DNA of 64,000 nt from Pseudomonas poae (GCA_004000515.1 CP034537.1:5718001-5782000), one strand, 5' to 3'. Numbered from the stretch's first letter, positions 40,767 to 51,797 are shown. Program-made: numbers and translations. Notes: a model not told the origin generated them from the letters alone.

Positions 40767-41524
40767 ATGTCCAATTTCTGGAACCAGGCGTTCGACCTCA
40801 CCGGCCGTTGCGCCGTGATCACCGGAGGCGCCGCCGGTATCGGCCTGGCCTGTGCCAATTTGTTGGTGGAACGTGGCGCTCGGGTAGCCTTGCTGGATCG
40901 CGACCCGGCGGTGGTCGCGGTGGCCGCCAGCCTCGGCAGCGGTCACGTGGGGCTGGTGGCTGACTTGCGCCAGCTGGAGTCGGTACAGGCTGCGGTTGAT
41001 GAGGCTGCCGCCAAGCTCGGGCGTATTGATTACCTGGTCAACAGCGCCGGCGTCGCCCTGCTGGACAAGGCCTTGGAAGTCAGCGAAAACGCTTGGGACA
41101 CCACCCTGGATATCAACCTCAAGGCCAGCTTCTTCGTAGCCCAGGCCTGCGCCCGACATATGATCGAAAGCGGCGGCGGACGCATCGTCAACCTTGCCTC
41201 CCAAGCGGCGGTGATCGGCCTGGACCGCCACGTTGCGTACTGCGCCAGCAAGGCGGCGGTGGTCGGCATGACCAAGGTCTTGGCGATGGAATGGGCGCCC
41301 CATGGTATCAACGTCAACGCCGTGTCGCCGACCATCGTCGAGACCGCCCTGGGCAAGAAGGCCTGGGCGGGTGAGCTGGGGAACGGGCCAAGTTGCAGAT
41401 CCCGGTGGGCCGTTTCGCCCAACCGGAAGAAATCGCCGGCCTGGTGCTGTACCTGGTCAGCGACGCAGCCAAGATGATCACCGGCGAAAACGTGGTGATC
41501 GACGGCGGCTACAGCATTCAGTAA
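40767..41524 (+). CDS. Short-chain dehydrogenase/reductase (frameshifted)
   Basis: The repaired protein is 252 residues. It has the Rossmann motif VITGGAAGIGLACANLL, an acidic residue in LLDRDP that favours NAD, the catalytic Ser in IVNLASQAAV and YCASKAAVVGM with the Tyr and Lys. A missing G at 41378-41381 is repaired to AGELGERAKLQIPVGRFAQ, and the protein ends DGGYSIQ. By context it would oxidise the imported polyol (for example threitol or erythritol) to a ketose such as erythrulose for the downstream kinase. The exact substrate is inferred. Confidence 0.86.
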
Positions 41525-41560
41525 ACCGATTCCAGACGAATAAGAACAAGGAAACACCCT

Positions 41561-42561
41561 ATGAATCGAGTCATCAACGATCCGGACCTGGTGGTCGAGG
41601 ACATGCTTGCCGGCATCCTCCTGGCGCACCCGGAACTGGTGCAGTACGAGAGCAATCCACGGGTCATTCGCAAGCGCAACACCTCGCCAAAGGGCCAAGT
41701 CGGCATCGTCACGGGTGGCGGCTCGGGCCATGAGCCGGCGTTTCTCGGCTATGTCGGCCCTGGGCTGGTGGATGCCGTGGCGGTGGGCGAGATCTTCTCC
41801 TCGCCCACCGCCAAAAGTTTCTTCGATGCGTTCCGCGCCGCCGACCAGGGCGCGGGCGTGGCGTGCCTGTACGGCAACTACGCCGGCGACAACATGAACG
41901 TGAAGCTGGCGATGAAAATGGCCGCCAGCAAAGACATGACCATCCGCACCGTGGTCGCCAACGACGACGTCGCTTCCGCCCCACCGGCCGATATCGCCAA
42001 GCGGCGCGGCGTGGCCGGTGAGATCTTCATGTGGAAAATCGGCGGTGCCGCAGCCGCCCAGGGCTACGACCTCGACGGCGTGATCCGTGTGGCGCAAAAG
42101 CCGTGGACCACTGCCGCTCTATCGGCGTGGGCCTTACGCCCTGCACCATCCCGGCGGTGGGCAAGCCCAACTTCCAGATCGCCGATGGCGTGATGGAACT
42201 CGGTATCGGTCACCACGGCGAGCCGGGCATCGAAGTGGTGCCGGTGGAATCCGCTGCGGCGATGGCCGAGCGCATGCTGGCGCCGATCCTGGCCGACCGT
42301 GACTTTACCCAGGACCAAAGCGTGGTGGTGCTGGTCTCGGGCCTGGGCGCGACGCCGGTGATGGAGCTGTATATTTTCTACGCCGAGGTCGAGCGCCAAC
42401 TGCGCGCCAAGGGCCTGCGCATTCACCGTTGCTACGTGGGCAACTACTTCACGTCCCTGGAAATGATGGGCGTGACCTTGACCCTGCTCGGCCTCGATGC
42501 GGAGCTGAGCAACCTGATCGACCAACCTTGCCGCTCCATCGGCATGACACAGTCGGAGTGA
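41561..42561 (+). CDS. Dihydroxyacetone/erythrulose kinase, DhaK-type subunit (frameshifted)
   Basis: The repaired protein is 333 residues of the DhaK fold, which binds the ketose covalently through a His in the segment GIGHHGEPGIE. Other marks are VTGGGSGHEPAFLGYVG and YGNYAGDNMNVKLAMKMAA. A missing A at 42096-42099 is repaired to VAQKAVDHCRSIGVGLTPCT. The separate DhaL gene starts 3 bp downstream, and no DhaM or PTS component is present, so the pair is likely to use ATP. The RpiB-like isomerase and SDR in the cluster point to erythrulose rather than dihydroxyacetone, but both remain open. Confidence 0.86.
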
Positions 42562-42564
42562 AGC

Positions 42565-43212
42565 ATGAGCGAGCACTTCCCCAGCAACACCGGCAGCGCC
42601 ATCGTCACCAACCTGGTGTCGATCATCGTCGCCAACCGCGAATACCTCAGTGAAGTGGACGGCGCCATCGGCGACGGCGACCACGGCATCAACATGGCCA
42701 AAGGTTTCTCCCGCTGCGGCAAGACGCTGGAAGGTCGCGAGCTGTCCCTGGCCGAGGCGCTGGACGAACTGACCCTGGCGCTGATGGAAGGCATCGGTGG
42801 CTCCATGGGCCCACTCTACGGCAGCCTGTTTATCGGCATGGCGGATGAAGTGCGTGGACACGACAGCATCGATGCGGCGACCTTCGCCAAGCTGCTGCGC
42901 GGCGGCCTGACTTCGCTGCAGGACATCAGTGATGCGGGGGTGGGCGACAAGTGCCTGATGGACACGCTGATCCCGGCGGTGGAGGCGTTTGAACGCGCTG
43001 AGGCCAGCAGTGCGTCATTCCGTGAGGCCCTGAACCAGATGAAAAGCGCAGCGTCCCAGGGCCGTGATTCCACCCGAGATCTGGTGGCCAAGATTGGACG
43101 CGCCAGTCGCCTGGGGGAACGCTCCCTTGGTGTGCTGGATGCCGGCGCGGTGTCGTGCTGCCTGATCCTCACAGACCTCGCCGAATCGGTCGAAGCACGC
43201 CTGGTGGCCTGA
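42565..43212 (+). CDS. Dihydroxyacetone/erythrulose kinase, DhaL-type ATP-binding subunit
   Basis: An intact 215-residue DhaL domain protein. It shows the metal and nucleotide motif GAIGDGDHGINMAKGF, the helical-barrel segment GIGGSMGPLYGSLFIGMADE and SDAGVGDKCLMDTLIPAVEA. It donates the phosphate to the substrate held by the DhaK subunit encoded directly before it. A REP array begins 15 bp after its stop. Confidence 0.9.
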   Translation: MSEHFPSNTGSAIVTNLVSIIVANREYLSEVDGAIGDGDHGINMAKGFSRCGKTLEGRELSLAEALDELTLALMEGIGGSMGPLYGSLFIGMADEVRGHDSIDAATFAKLLRGGLTSLQDISDAGVGDKCLMDTLIPAVEAFERAEASSASFREALNQMKSAASQGRDSTRDLVAKIGRASRLGERSLGVLDAGAVSCCLILTDLAESVEARLVA

Positions 43213-43227
43213 CGGCGCAGGAATTCG

Positions 43228-43766
43228 AGCACACCGCCACCCCCCTGTGGGAGCGGGCTTGCTCGCGAAGGCTGAGTGTCAGGCGATAAAAATGCTAGCT
43301 GACCCACCGCCTTCGCAGGCAAGCCAGCTCCCACATTTGAATTTGTGCCTGGCCGGAAAACTGAATACACCGCCAATCCCCTGTGGGAGCGGGCTTGCTC
43401 GCGAAGGCTGAGTGTCAGGCGGTAAAAATGCTAGCTGACCCACCGCTTTCGCAGGCAAGCCAGCTCCCACATTTGAATTTGTGCCTGGCCGGAAAACTGA
43501 ATACACCGCCAATCCCCTGTGGGAGCGGGCTTTGCTCGCGAAGGCGGCGGATCAGTCGGTACAAATGCTAGCTGACCCACCGCTTTCGCAGGCAAGCCAG
43601 CTCCCACATTTGAATTTGTGCCTGGCCGGAAAACTGAATACACCGCCAATCCCCTGTGGGAGCGGGCTTGCCCGCGAAGGCTGAGTGTCAGGCGGTAAAA
43701 ATGCTAGCTGACCCACCGCTTTCGCAGGCAAGCCAGCTCCCACATTTAGCTCTGCGCCTGGCCGGG
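43228..43766. repeat. Tandem array of four REP doublets, about 136-bp unit
   Basis: Four consecutive copies of one REP doublet plus a shared spacer. The CTGTGGGAGCGGGCTT arm begins at 43245, 43381, 43517 and 43654, so the period is 136-137 bp. Each unit contains TGCTAGCTGACCCACCG and ends in CCCACATTTGAATTTG, except the last. The third copy has one extra T and a GGCGGATCAGTCGGTAC variant loop. The array fills the gap between dhaL and the convergent SorC gene. Confidence 0.92.
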
Positions 43767-43781
43767 TAGAGATATCCAGAG

Positions 43782-44770
43782 CTACCGCCGCGTCGCATCA
43801 TCCAGGGCGAGGATCGTGTAGGCATTCGACACGGTTGTCGCCAGGGTGTTGATCACCCCGGAGCGCAACGCGCCGAGGGTGGCCGCCGCCTTGGTGTTCT
43901 CGCTGGCAATCGCTACCACATCGGGAATGCGCACCAGCTCCTGCACCGTCAGGCCGATCACCCTGCCCTGCATGGCGTTGACCGCCGGCTGGCCGTGGAT
44001 GTCGATAAAGTCATAACCCATCATGTCGCCCACCGTGCCAGACACCCGGGCCTGGGCGATTTCCTGGGGCGAGAACCAGCCCATGCGCACCATGTTGCTG
44101 TTCTCGCTCATGTCACCGATGCCGATCAAGGCGATATCGGCGCGGCGCGCACGGTCGAGGGTCGAGCGCACAGTGTCGTTGTTGATCAACACACTGCGCA
44201 GTTCCGGGTTGGCCACCAGGGCCGGGGCGTAGAGGGTTTCGCTTTCGGCGCCGAAACGCAGGGCCAGGCGTCGGCAGATATGGTCGGGGTTCATGTACTC
44301 ACCGGCCTTGAGCGAGCCGCCAATTGCACACACGAAGGTGCAGTTGCGCGTCACCGGCAGGAACACATTCTCGGCCACCGCGCCGACATTGCGGCCATGC
44401 CCACGGCAACGATCATCCCATCACTGAGGGTCTTGTTCAGGTAGTTGGCCACTAGGCTGGCGACAGCCGAGCGCTGGGTGTCGGGGTCGCCATGGTCGAC
44501 TGCGATCAACGCCCGGTCCAGTTGGAAGCGCTCCACCAGCGCCTGCTCCAGCTCAGTGTTCAAGGCCGGATGCTGCAACACCCGCACCTCTACCACCCCT
44601 TCATCACGGGCGCGCTTGAGCAACCGGCTGACCTTGACCCGCGACAGGTCGAAGCGCTTGGCAATGGCTTCCTGCGTGATGTTGTCGAGGTAATAAAGCA
44701 TGGCCACTTCGGTCATCAGGTCGATGTCGCTGGCGGCACGCTGGGCACTGTCGGTCATGGGAGCTTCCAT
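43782..44770 (-). CDS. SorC/DeoR-type sugar-responsive regulator (frameshifted)
   Basis: The repaired protein is 329 residues. An N-terminal helix-turn-helix (YYLDNITQEAIAKRFDLSRV then KVSRLLKRARDEG) is followed by a SorC sugar-phosphate-binding domain with VCAIGGSLKAGEYMNPDHIC and DIALIGIGDMSENS. One C is missing at about 44394 (+ strand); repair gives AVGMGRNVGAVAENVFLPV. SorC proteins respond to phosphorylated sugars. It converges on the kinase operon and is the likely regulator of the 37557-43212 genes, perhaps through GATCATATGATC sites. Confidence 0.85.
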
Positions 44771-44845
44771 TTACGCCACAAAAACCATTCTCCCTAGTCT
44801 GTGCGGTGCAAGTCCAGCGGCGAATGGGCCTGGCCTGCAAAGTTT

Positions 44846-46018
44846 CTAGCGGCCTTGCTGGTATTGCCGTGGCGTACAGCCGAACTCCCGACGGAACACC
44901 GTGTGCAGGTACTGCGCGGAGGTGAAGCCACACTGCTGGGCAATATCGGCAATTGCCAGGCGGTTGCCCTCCAGGCCCTTGGCGGCGCTGGCGAGTTTGA
45001 AGCGCAGGATCTCGTCGTGCACGCTGCAACCGCGCTCCTTGCGAAAGTGTGACTCCAACGATGAGCGCGACACGCCCACATAGGCCGCCACTTGGGCGGT
45101 CTTGATACCCTGGCAAGCGTATTGGCGGATAAACAGCAGCGCCTGCATCACGTAAGGGTTGCCCAACGGTTGATGCAAGCTGGACGCCTGCACATTGATC
45201 GCATCCGGCGGCACCAGGATCTGCTCACCCGTGCAAGGCTTGCCGTGCAGCATCTGATGCAACAGCGCGGCGGCGGTGCGGCCCATGGTTTCGGTGCCCT
45301 GGATCACTGAACTCAGCGGTACCCGCGTCAGGGTGCGGGTCAGCGGGTCGTTGTCGATACCGATCAGCGCCACTTCTTCCGGTACTGCAATCCCCGCCGT
45401 GAGACAGGCTTGCAGCAACTGCCGGGCACGGGCGTCGGTGACCGCGATGATACCAATGGGCTTGGGCAGGCTTTGCAGCCAGGCGATCTGCTGCTCCACC
45501 GCGCTGTCCCATAGCGGCGCGCTGGTGCCCAGGCCGCGATAGACCGCTACCGGCAAACCATCGCGTTGCATCAGGCTGCGAAAGGCTTTTTCCCGCTCCT
45601 GGGCCCAGCGATTGGCCTGGGCTTCGGGCAGGCTGAAACAGGCAAAACGGGTCAGCCCGGCCTCAATCAAATGCTCATAGGCCATCTTGATCAGCGCGTG
45701 GTTATCGGTGGCCACGTAGGGAATGCCCTTCGGATACGCCCGCGCATCGGCATACGAGCCACCCACCGCCACCACCGGCACCTTGCTCCCGGCCAACGCT
45801 TCGCCGATCAACGGGTCGTCGAAGTCGGCAATGATGCCGTCGCCCTGCCAGCGCTCGATGCCCTTGAGACGGCACAAAAAATCTTCTTCAAGGAACAAGT
45901 CCCAGGACGCACGCGTGCTGCTCAGGTAATTGCCGATGCCGGCGATGATGCCGCGGTCGTAGATCTTGCTGCCATTGAACAGCAAGGCAATGCGGTGCAC
46001 GGGCGGTAGGGTTTTCAT
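44846..46018 (-). CDS. xylR: Xylose operon activator, LacI-like sensor plus AraC helix-turn-helix
   Basis: A 390-residue regulator. The N-terminal two thirds resemble a periplasmic-type sugar-binding domain (HRIALLFNGSKIYDRGIIAG, LIGIDNDPLTRTLTRVPLSS). The C-terminal AraC region (about 290-390) has IKTAQVAAYVGVSRSSLESH and ADIAQQCGFTSAQYLHTVFR. This layout is that of XylR, which activates xylose genes when xylose binds. The start is ATG 46018 (MKTLPPVHR). It is divergent from xylA, with a 27-bp inverted repeat between them. Confidence 0.92.
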   Translation of the reverse strand: MKTLPPVHRIALLFNGSKIYDRGIIAGIGNYLSSTRASWDLFLEEDFLCRLKGIERWQGDGIIADFDDPLIGEALAGSKVPVVAVGGSYADARAYPKGIPYVATDNHALIKMAYEHLIEAGLTRFACFSLPEAQANRWAQEREKAFRSLMQRDGLPVAVYRGLGTSAPLWDSAVEQQIAWLQSLPKPIGIIAVTDARARQLLQACLTAGIAVPEEVALIGIDNDPLTRTLTRVPLSSVIQGTETMGRTAAALLHQMLHGKPCTGEQILVPPDAINVQASSLHQPLGNPYVMQALLFIRQYACQGIKTAQVAAYVGVSRSSLESHFRKERGCSVHDEILRFKLASAAKGLEGNRLAIADIAQQCGFTSAQYLHTVFRREFGCTPRQYQQGR

Positions 46019-46064
46019 TGTTTTTGTCCTGGGGCCGGTCGCCACAGACTAGACCCCCTCACTC

Positions 46065-46091
46065 AAAATCGCACCACCCCTTGGTGATTTT
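46065..46091. promoter_or_regulatory. Inverted repeat in the xylR-xylA intergenic region
   Basis: AAAATC-GC-ACCA and TGGT-GATTTT arms at 46065-46076 and 46082-46091, separated by a few bases. It is a candidate XylR or catabolite-control site, 66 bp before xylA. Confidence 0.45.
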
Positions 46092-46156
46092 CATAATTTT
46101 CGGCCCAACCCCGTTGCTAGTATCCAGACACCGCCAAGAACAATAAGGAAAGCGCC

Positions 46157-47472
46157 ATGCCGTACTTCCCCGGTGTCGAGAAGGTTCGCTTCGAAGGCCC
46201 CAGCAGCGATTCCCCCCTCGCCTTTCGCCATTACGACGCCAACAAACTCATCCTCGGCAAACCCATGCGCGAGCACCTGCGCATGGCAGCCTGCTACTGG
46301 CACACCTTTGTGTGGCCGGGGCGGATATGTTTGGGGTGGGCACCTTCAAACGGCCTTGGCAGCGCAGTGGCGACCCCATGGAGGTGGCCATCGGCAAGGC
46401 AGAGGCAGCGTTCGAGTTTTTCTCCAAGTTGGGCATCGACTACTACAGCTTTCACGACACGGACGTCGCCCCCGAAGGCAGTTCGCTCAAGGAGTACCGC
46501 AACCACTTTGCGCGGATGGTCGACCATCTGGAGCGCCATCAGGAACACACCGGCATCAAGCTGCTGTGGGGCACTGCCAATTGCTTCAGCAACCCGCGCT
46601 TTGCGGCAGGTGCTGCCAGTAACCCCGACCCGGAAGTGTTTGCCGTGGCGGCCGCGCAGGTGTTCAGTGCGATGAATGCGACGCTGCGGCTCAAGGGTTC
46701 GAACTATGTGCTGTGGGGTGGTCGTGAGGGCTATGAAACCCTGCTCAACACCGACCTCAAGCGCGAGCGCGAACAACTGGGGCGCTTTATGCGCATGGTG
46801 GTGGAGCACAAACACAAGATCGGTTTTGCGGGCGACCTGCTGATCGAGCCCAAACCCCAGGAACCCACCAAGCACCAATACGATTACGACAGCGCCACAG
46901 TGTTCGGCTTCCTGCATGAATACGGCCTTGAGCAGGAGATCAAGGTGAATATCGAGGCCAACCACGCGACCCTGGCCGGGCACAGTTTTCATCATGAGAT
47001 TGCCACCGCCGTGTCCCTGGGAATCTTCGGCAGCATCGACGCCAACCGGGGCGACCCGCAGAACGGCTGGGACACCGACCAGTTCCCCAATAGCGTCGAG
47101 GAGATGACCCTGGCCACCTATGAAATCCTCAAGGCTGGCGGGTTTAAAAATGGCGGCTATAACTTTGACTCCAAGGTGCGTCGCCAGAGCCTGGACGAAG
47201 TGGACCTGTTCCACGGCCACGTAGAGGCAATGGACGTACTGGCCCTGGCATTGGAACGCGCCGCGGCGATGGTGCAGAACGATCGGTTGCAGCAGTTCAA
47301 GGACCAGCGTTACGCCGGTTGGCAGCAGCCGCTGGGCCAGGCGGTATTGGCAGGTGAATTCAGCCTGGAGTCGCTGGCCGAGCATGCATTTGCCCATGAG
47401 TTGAATCCCCAAGCCGTCAGCGGTCGCCAGGAGATGCTTGAAGGCATCGTGAATCGGTTTATCTACCGGTGA
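46157..47472 (+). CDS. xylA: Xylose isomerase (frameshifted)
   Basis: The repaired protein is 438 residues. It converts xylose to xylulose. Segments include [20 protein letters not shown], the metal-site [40 protein letters not shown] and [19 protein letters not shown] missing G at 46318-46321 is repaired to [20 protein letters not shown]. It is the first gene of the operon xylAFGH. No xylulokinase gene is in the window, so xylulose is phosphorylated by a gene elsewhere. Confidence 0.94.
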
Positions 47473-47573
47473 CAATTGCGCGACAAATCTGTGCACGGGC
47501 GTCAAAACGACGCTCTACAGTTCCACCGGCAACACGCTGTGTCTTTCCAACAACAATAAAAGGACGCATAACC

Positions 47574-48565
47574 ATGAAACGCACGCTTATCGCCACTGCC
47601 CTGGCCCTGCTCGCCCTGCCGGTAATGGCCGACTCGGCCCACCCGAAAATCGGTTTTTCCATTGACGACCTGCGCCTGGAACGCTGGTCCCGCGACCGTG
47701 ACTACTTCGTCGCCGCCGCTGAAAAACTCGACGCCAAGGTCTTTGTGCAGTCAGCCGATGCCAACGAGCAAAAGCAGATTTCCCAAATCGAAAACCTGAT
47801 CTCCCGGGGCGTCGACGTGATCGTCATCGTGCCGTTCAACGCCACTGTACTCACCAATGCCGTGGCCGAAGCCAAGAAGGCCGGGATCAAGGTGGTGTCT
47901 TATGACCGCCTGATCCTCAACGCAGACATTGACGCCTACATCTCCTTCGATAACGAGAAAGTCGGCGAGATGCAGGCCAACGGCGTGCTGCAAGCGGCGC
48001 CCAAGGGCAATTACTTCCTGCTCGGCGGCGCGCCCACCGACAACAATGCCAAGGTGCTGCGCGAAGGCCAGATGAAGGTGCTGCAACCGGCCATCGACAA
48101 GGGCGATATCAAGGTGGTGGGCCAGCAGTGGGTCAAGGAATGGAACCCCACCGAAGCCCTGAGCATCGTCGAGAATGCGCTCACTCGAAACGACAACAAG
48201 ATCGACGCCATCGTCGCCTCCAACGACGCTACCGCCGGCGGCGCGATCCAGGCGCTGGCCGCGCAGAAACTGGCGGGCAAGGTGCCAATCTCCGGGCAAG
48301 ACGCCGACCTGGCGGCCGTCAAGCGTGTGATCGACGGCACCCAGACCATGACCGTGTACAAGCCGCTCAAGCTGATCGCCACCGAAGCGGCCAAGCTCTC
48401 GGTGCAACTGGCGCGCAACGAGAAACCGGCCTACAGCTCCCAATACGACAACGGCAGCAAAAGGTCGACACCATCCTGCTCACCCCGACCCCGCTGACCA
48501 AGGCCAATATCGACCTGTTGGAGAAGGACGGGTTCTATACCAAAGAGCAGATCGCCGGGCAGTGA
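47574..48565 (+). CDS. xylF: Xylose ABC transporter periplasmic binding protein (frameshifted)
   Basis: The repaired protein is 330 residues, with the signal peptide [21 protein letters not shown]. It has [20 protein letters not shown] and [20 protein letters not shown], typical of XylF, and [21 protein letters not shown] missing A at 48459-48462 is repaired to [20 protein letters not shown], with a stop at 48563-48565. It captures xylose in the periplasm for XylGH. The ATG at 47574 follows an AAAAGGACG ribosome site. Confidence 0.93.
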
Positions 48566-48570
48566 CCGCC

Positions 48571-50116
48571 ATGGCCGACTATCTGCTGCAAATGAACGGC
48601 ATCGTCAAAACCTTTGGCGGTGTCAAAGCCCTCAACGGCATCGATCTCCAGGTGCGGCCGGGGAATGCGTCGGCCTGTGCGGTGAGAACGGTGCGGGTAA
48701 ATCCACTTTGATGAAGGTGCTGTCGGCGGTCTATCCCCACGGCACCTGGGAGGGCGAGATTCTGTGGGACGGCCAGCCCCTCAAGGCCCAGTCCATCAGC
48801 GAAACCGAGGCCGCCGGTATCGTGATCATCCATCAGGAACTGACCCTGGTGCCCGATCTGTCGGTGGCCGAAAACATCTTCATGGGCCACGAGCTGACCC
48901 TGCCGGGTGGGCGCATGAACTACCCGGCGATGCTCCACCGCGCCGAAGCCTTGATGCGCGAGCTCAAGGTGCCGGACATGAACGTGGCGCTGCCGGTGTC
49001 GCAATACGGCGGCGGTTACCAGCAACTGGTGGAAATCGCCAAGGCCCTCAACAAACAGGCGCGCCTGTTGATTCTCGACGAGCCCTCCTCGGCCCTGACC
49101 CGCTCGGAAATCGAAGTGTTGCTGGACATCATCCGAGGCCTGAAAGCCAAGGGCGTGGCCTGCGTATACATTTCCCACAAGCTCGATGAAGTGGCGGCGG
49201 TGTGCGACACCATCGCGGTGATCCGCGACGGCAAGCACATCGCGACCACGGCCATGGCCGACATGGACATTGCAAAGATCATTACGCAAATGGTCGGGCG
49301 CGAGATGAGTAACCTCTACCCCACCGAACCCCACGCCGTAGGCGAAGTGATTTTCGAGGCGCGCAACGTCACCTGCTTTGACGTCGACAATCCCAAGCGC
49401 AAGCGCGTGGACGATATTTCGTTTTCGCTCAAGCGCGGGGAGATCCTCGGCATCGCCGGGCTGGTGGGCGCTGGGCGTACGGAACTGGTGTCGGCACTGT
49501 TCGGTGCCTACCCCGGCCGCTACAGCGCCGAGGTGTGGCTGGACGGCCAGGTGATCGACACGCGCACCCCGCTCAAATCCATCCGCGCCGGGCTGTGCAT
49601 GGTGCCCGAAGACCGCAAGCGCCAAGGCATCATCCCCGACTTCGGCGTGGGCCAGAACATCACCCTGGCCGTACTCGACACCTACGCCAACCTGACCCGC
49701 ATCGACGCCGAGGCCGAACTGGGCAGCATTGACCAGCAGATCGCCCGCATGCACCTGAAAACCTCAAGCCCGTTCTTGCCGATCACCAGCCTGTCCGGGG
49801 CAATCAGCAAAAGGCCGTATTGGCCAAAATGCTCATGGCCAAGCCACGCGTGCTGATTCTCGATGAACCCACACGCGGCGTAGACGTGGGCGCCAAGTAT
49901 GAGATCTACAAGCTGATGGGCCTACTCGCGGCCGAAGGCGTGGCGATCATCATGGTCTCGTCGGAACTGGCCGAAGTGCTCGGGGTGTCCGACCGCGTGC
50001 TGGTGATCGGCGAAGGCCAGCTGCGCGGCGACTTCATCAACCAAGGGCTTACCCAAGAACAGGTGCTCGCCGCCGCGCTCAGCCAACACAATAAAAACGA
50101 TCGGAAGACCGCGTAG
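48571..50116 (+). CDS. xylG: Xylose ABC transporter ATPase (two frameshifts)
   Basis: The repaired protein is 515 residues with two ABC domains. One G is missing at 48660-48663; repair gives [20 protein letters not shown], restoring the first Walker A. One G is missing at 49797-49800; repair gives [20 protein letters not shown], restoring the second signature motif. Walker B sites are [13 protein letters not shown] and [13 protein letters not shown]. It starts 5 bp after xylF and abuts xylH. Confidence 0.93.
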
Positions 50117-51252
50117 ATGAATCAGGTGAAACAGCTGTTTACCCGCTACAAAATGCTCGCCCTGGTCATCGCCGTGGCGGTGATCTGGGTGTTTTTCAGT
50201 TGGCAGACCGAGGGCGGGTTCCTCACCCCACGCAACTTGTCCAACTTGCTGCGGCAGATGTCGATCACCGGGATTCTGGCGTGCGGCATGGTGCTGGTAA
50301 TTATCAGCGGTGAGATCGACTTGTCGGTGGGCTCGCTGCTGGGATTATTGGGTGGGTTGGCAGCGATTCTGGACGTGGTTTATCACATCCCCTTGCTGGC
50401 CAACGTAAGTCTGGTGGCGTTGTGTGGGCTGATGATTGGGTTGGCCAATGGGTATATGACGGCCTACTTGCGCATCCCTTCTTTTATCGTCGGTTTGGGC
50501 GGGATGCTCGCGTTTCGCGGGATTCTGCTGGGGATTACCGGGGAACAACCATTGCGCCAGTGTCGCCATCGCTGGTGTATGTGGGCCAGGGGTATTTGCC
50601 GCATTCGGTGGGTATCGGGCTCGGCGTTTTGTTGTTTGCGTTGACGCTTTTTTTAACCTGGAAACAGCGGCGCAATCGCGCACTGCATGGGTTGGCGGCG
50701 CACTCGCTGGTACGTGATCTGGTGCGTGTTGCGGTGATCGGTGCGGTGTTGGCCGGGTTCGTCACCACCCTCAACAGCTATGACGGTATTCCCGTGCCAG
50801 TGCTGCTGTTGCTGGTTCTGTTGGGCGTATTCAGCTACGTCACCAGCCAGACCGTGTTCGGCCGTCGCGTGTATGCAGTGGGCAGCAATATGGAAGCCAC
50901 GCGGCTGTCGGGCATCAACGTGCAGGCGGTGAAGTTGTGGATCTTCGGCATCATGGGTGTGATGTGTGCCCTCGCCGGCTTGGTCAACACGGCACGGCTT
51001 GCGGCGGGGTCGCCATCGGCGGGCAACATGGGTGAACTGGATGCCATCGCTGCGTGTTTTATCGGTGGCACGTCCATGCGCGGCGGCTCGGGCACGGTGT
51101 ATGGGGCGTTGCTCGGGGCGCTGGTGATCACCAGTCTGGACAATGGGATGTCAATGCTGGACGTGGACAGCTACTGGCAGATGATCGTCAAGGGCAGCAT
51201 TCTGGTGTTGGCGGTGTGGGTGGATGTGAGTACGCGCACCGGCAGACGCTAA
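50117..51252 (+). CDS. xylH: Xylose ABC transporter permease (frameshifted)
   Basis: The repaired protein is 378 residues with about 10 or more membrane segments. It contains MSITGILACGMVLVIISGEI then DLSVGSLLGLLGG, and ACFIGGTSMRGGSGTVYGAL. One G is missing at 50540-50543; repair gives GILLGITGGTTIAPVSPSLV. It forms the inner-membrane channel for XylFG. The convergent soxR-like gene ends 5 bp after it. Confidence 0.92.
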
Positions 51253-51257
51253 GGGTT

Positions 51258-51710
51258 TTATTTTCCCAATAACACCGCCCCGTCTCCCACCTGCCCTAAC
51301 CGGTCCCCCGGATTGCGCAGCGGGCAGTCAGCCAGGGACAGGCACCCGCAGCCGATACACTCGTCGAGTTGGTCGCGCAGTTGCGTGAGGCTGTTGATTC
51401 GCTCATTCAACATGTCTCGCCAGCGCTTGGAAAGCTGCGTCCAGTCCTTGGCCGTCAGCGGTCGCCCCAGCGGCAGATCCTCCAGTGCTGCCTTGATGGT
51501 TGCCAACGGAATCCCCGCGCGCTGCGCCACCTTGATCACCGCAATGCGGCGCAGCACGTCACGGTGGTAGCGGCGCTGATTGCCTGGGCTGCGTTGGCCG
51601 TTGATCAAACCCTTGGCTTCGTAAAAATGTACCGTCGCCACGGTCACCCCGCTACGCCGCGCCACTTCGCCGACCCCGAGGGGGATGTGCACATCGATTT
51701 TCGCTTCCAT
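51258..51710 (-). CDS. SoxR-type redox-sensing MerR regulator
   Basis: A 150-residue MerR-family protein. It has the winged helix [20 protein letters not shown], the coupling helix, and the C-terminal 2Fe-2S cluster motif [12 protein letters not shown] (C-x2-C-x-C-x5-C) that defines SoxR. In pseudomonads SoxR responds mainly to redox-cycling compounds and controls pumps. The start is ATG 51710. It is divergent from an MFS efflux gene across a MerR-type promoter. Confidence 0.92.
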   Translation of the reverse strand: MEAKIDVHIPLGVGEVARRSGVTVATVHFYEAKGLINGQRSPGNQRRYHRDVLRRIAVIKVAQRAGIPLATIKAALEDLPLGRPLTAKDWTQLSKRWRDMLNERINSLTQLRDQLDECIGCGCLSLADCPLRNPGDRLGQVGDGAVLLGK

Positions 51711-51717
51711 TGGCGCC

Positions 51718-51748
51718 TTGACCTCATCTATACATGAGGTCTTATAAA
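51718..51748 (+). promoter_or_regulatory. SoxR-type promoter with 19-bp spacer
   Basis: The -35 box TTGACC (51718-51723) and -10 box TATAAA (51743-51748) are separated by 19 bp, the lengthened spacer of MerR-activated promoters. The palindrome ACCTCAT...ATGAGGT at 51721-51740 lies across the spacer. It reads toward the MFS gene. Confidence 0.82.
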
Positions 51749-51797
51749 GAGTGTCGGCTTGTCCTGGCAAGCCTTCATTCCTTGACATGGAGTCTCC

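Noticed and set aside
43228..43766. CRISPR array
   Set aside because: The repeat unit is 136 bp, palindromic, and includes its spacer in nearly identical form in each copy; no cas genes are nearby. It is a REP array.
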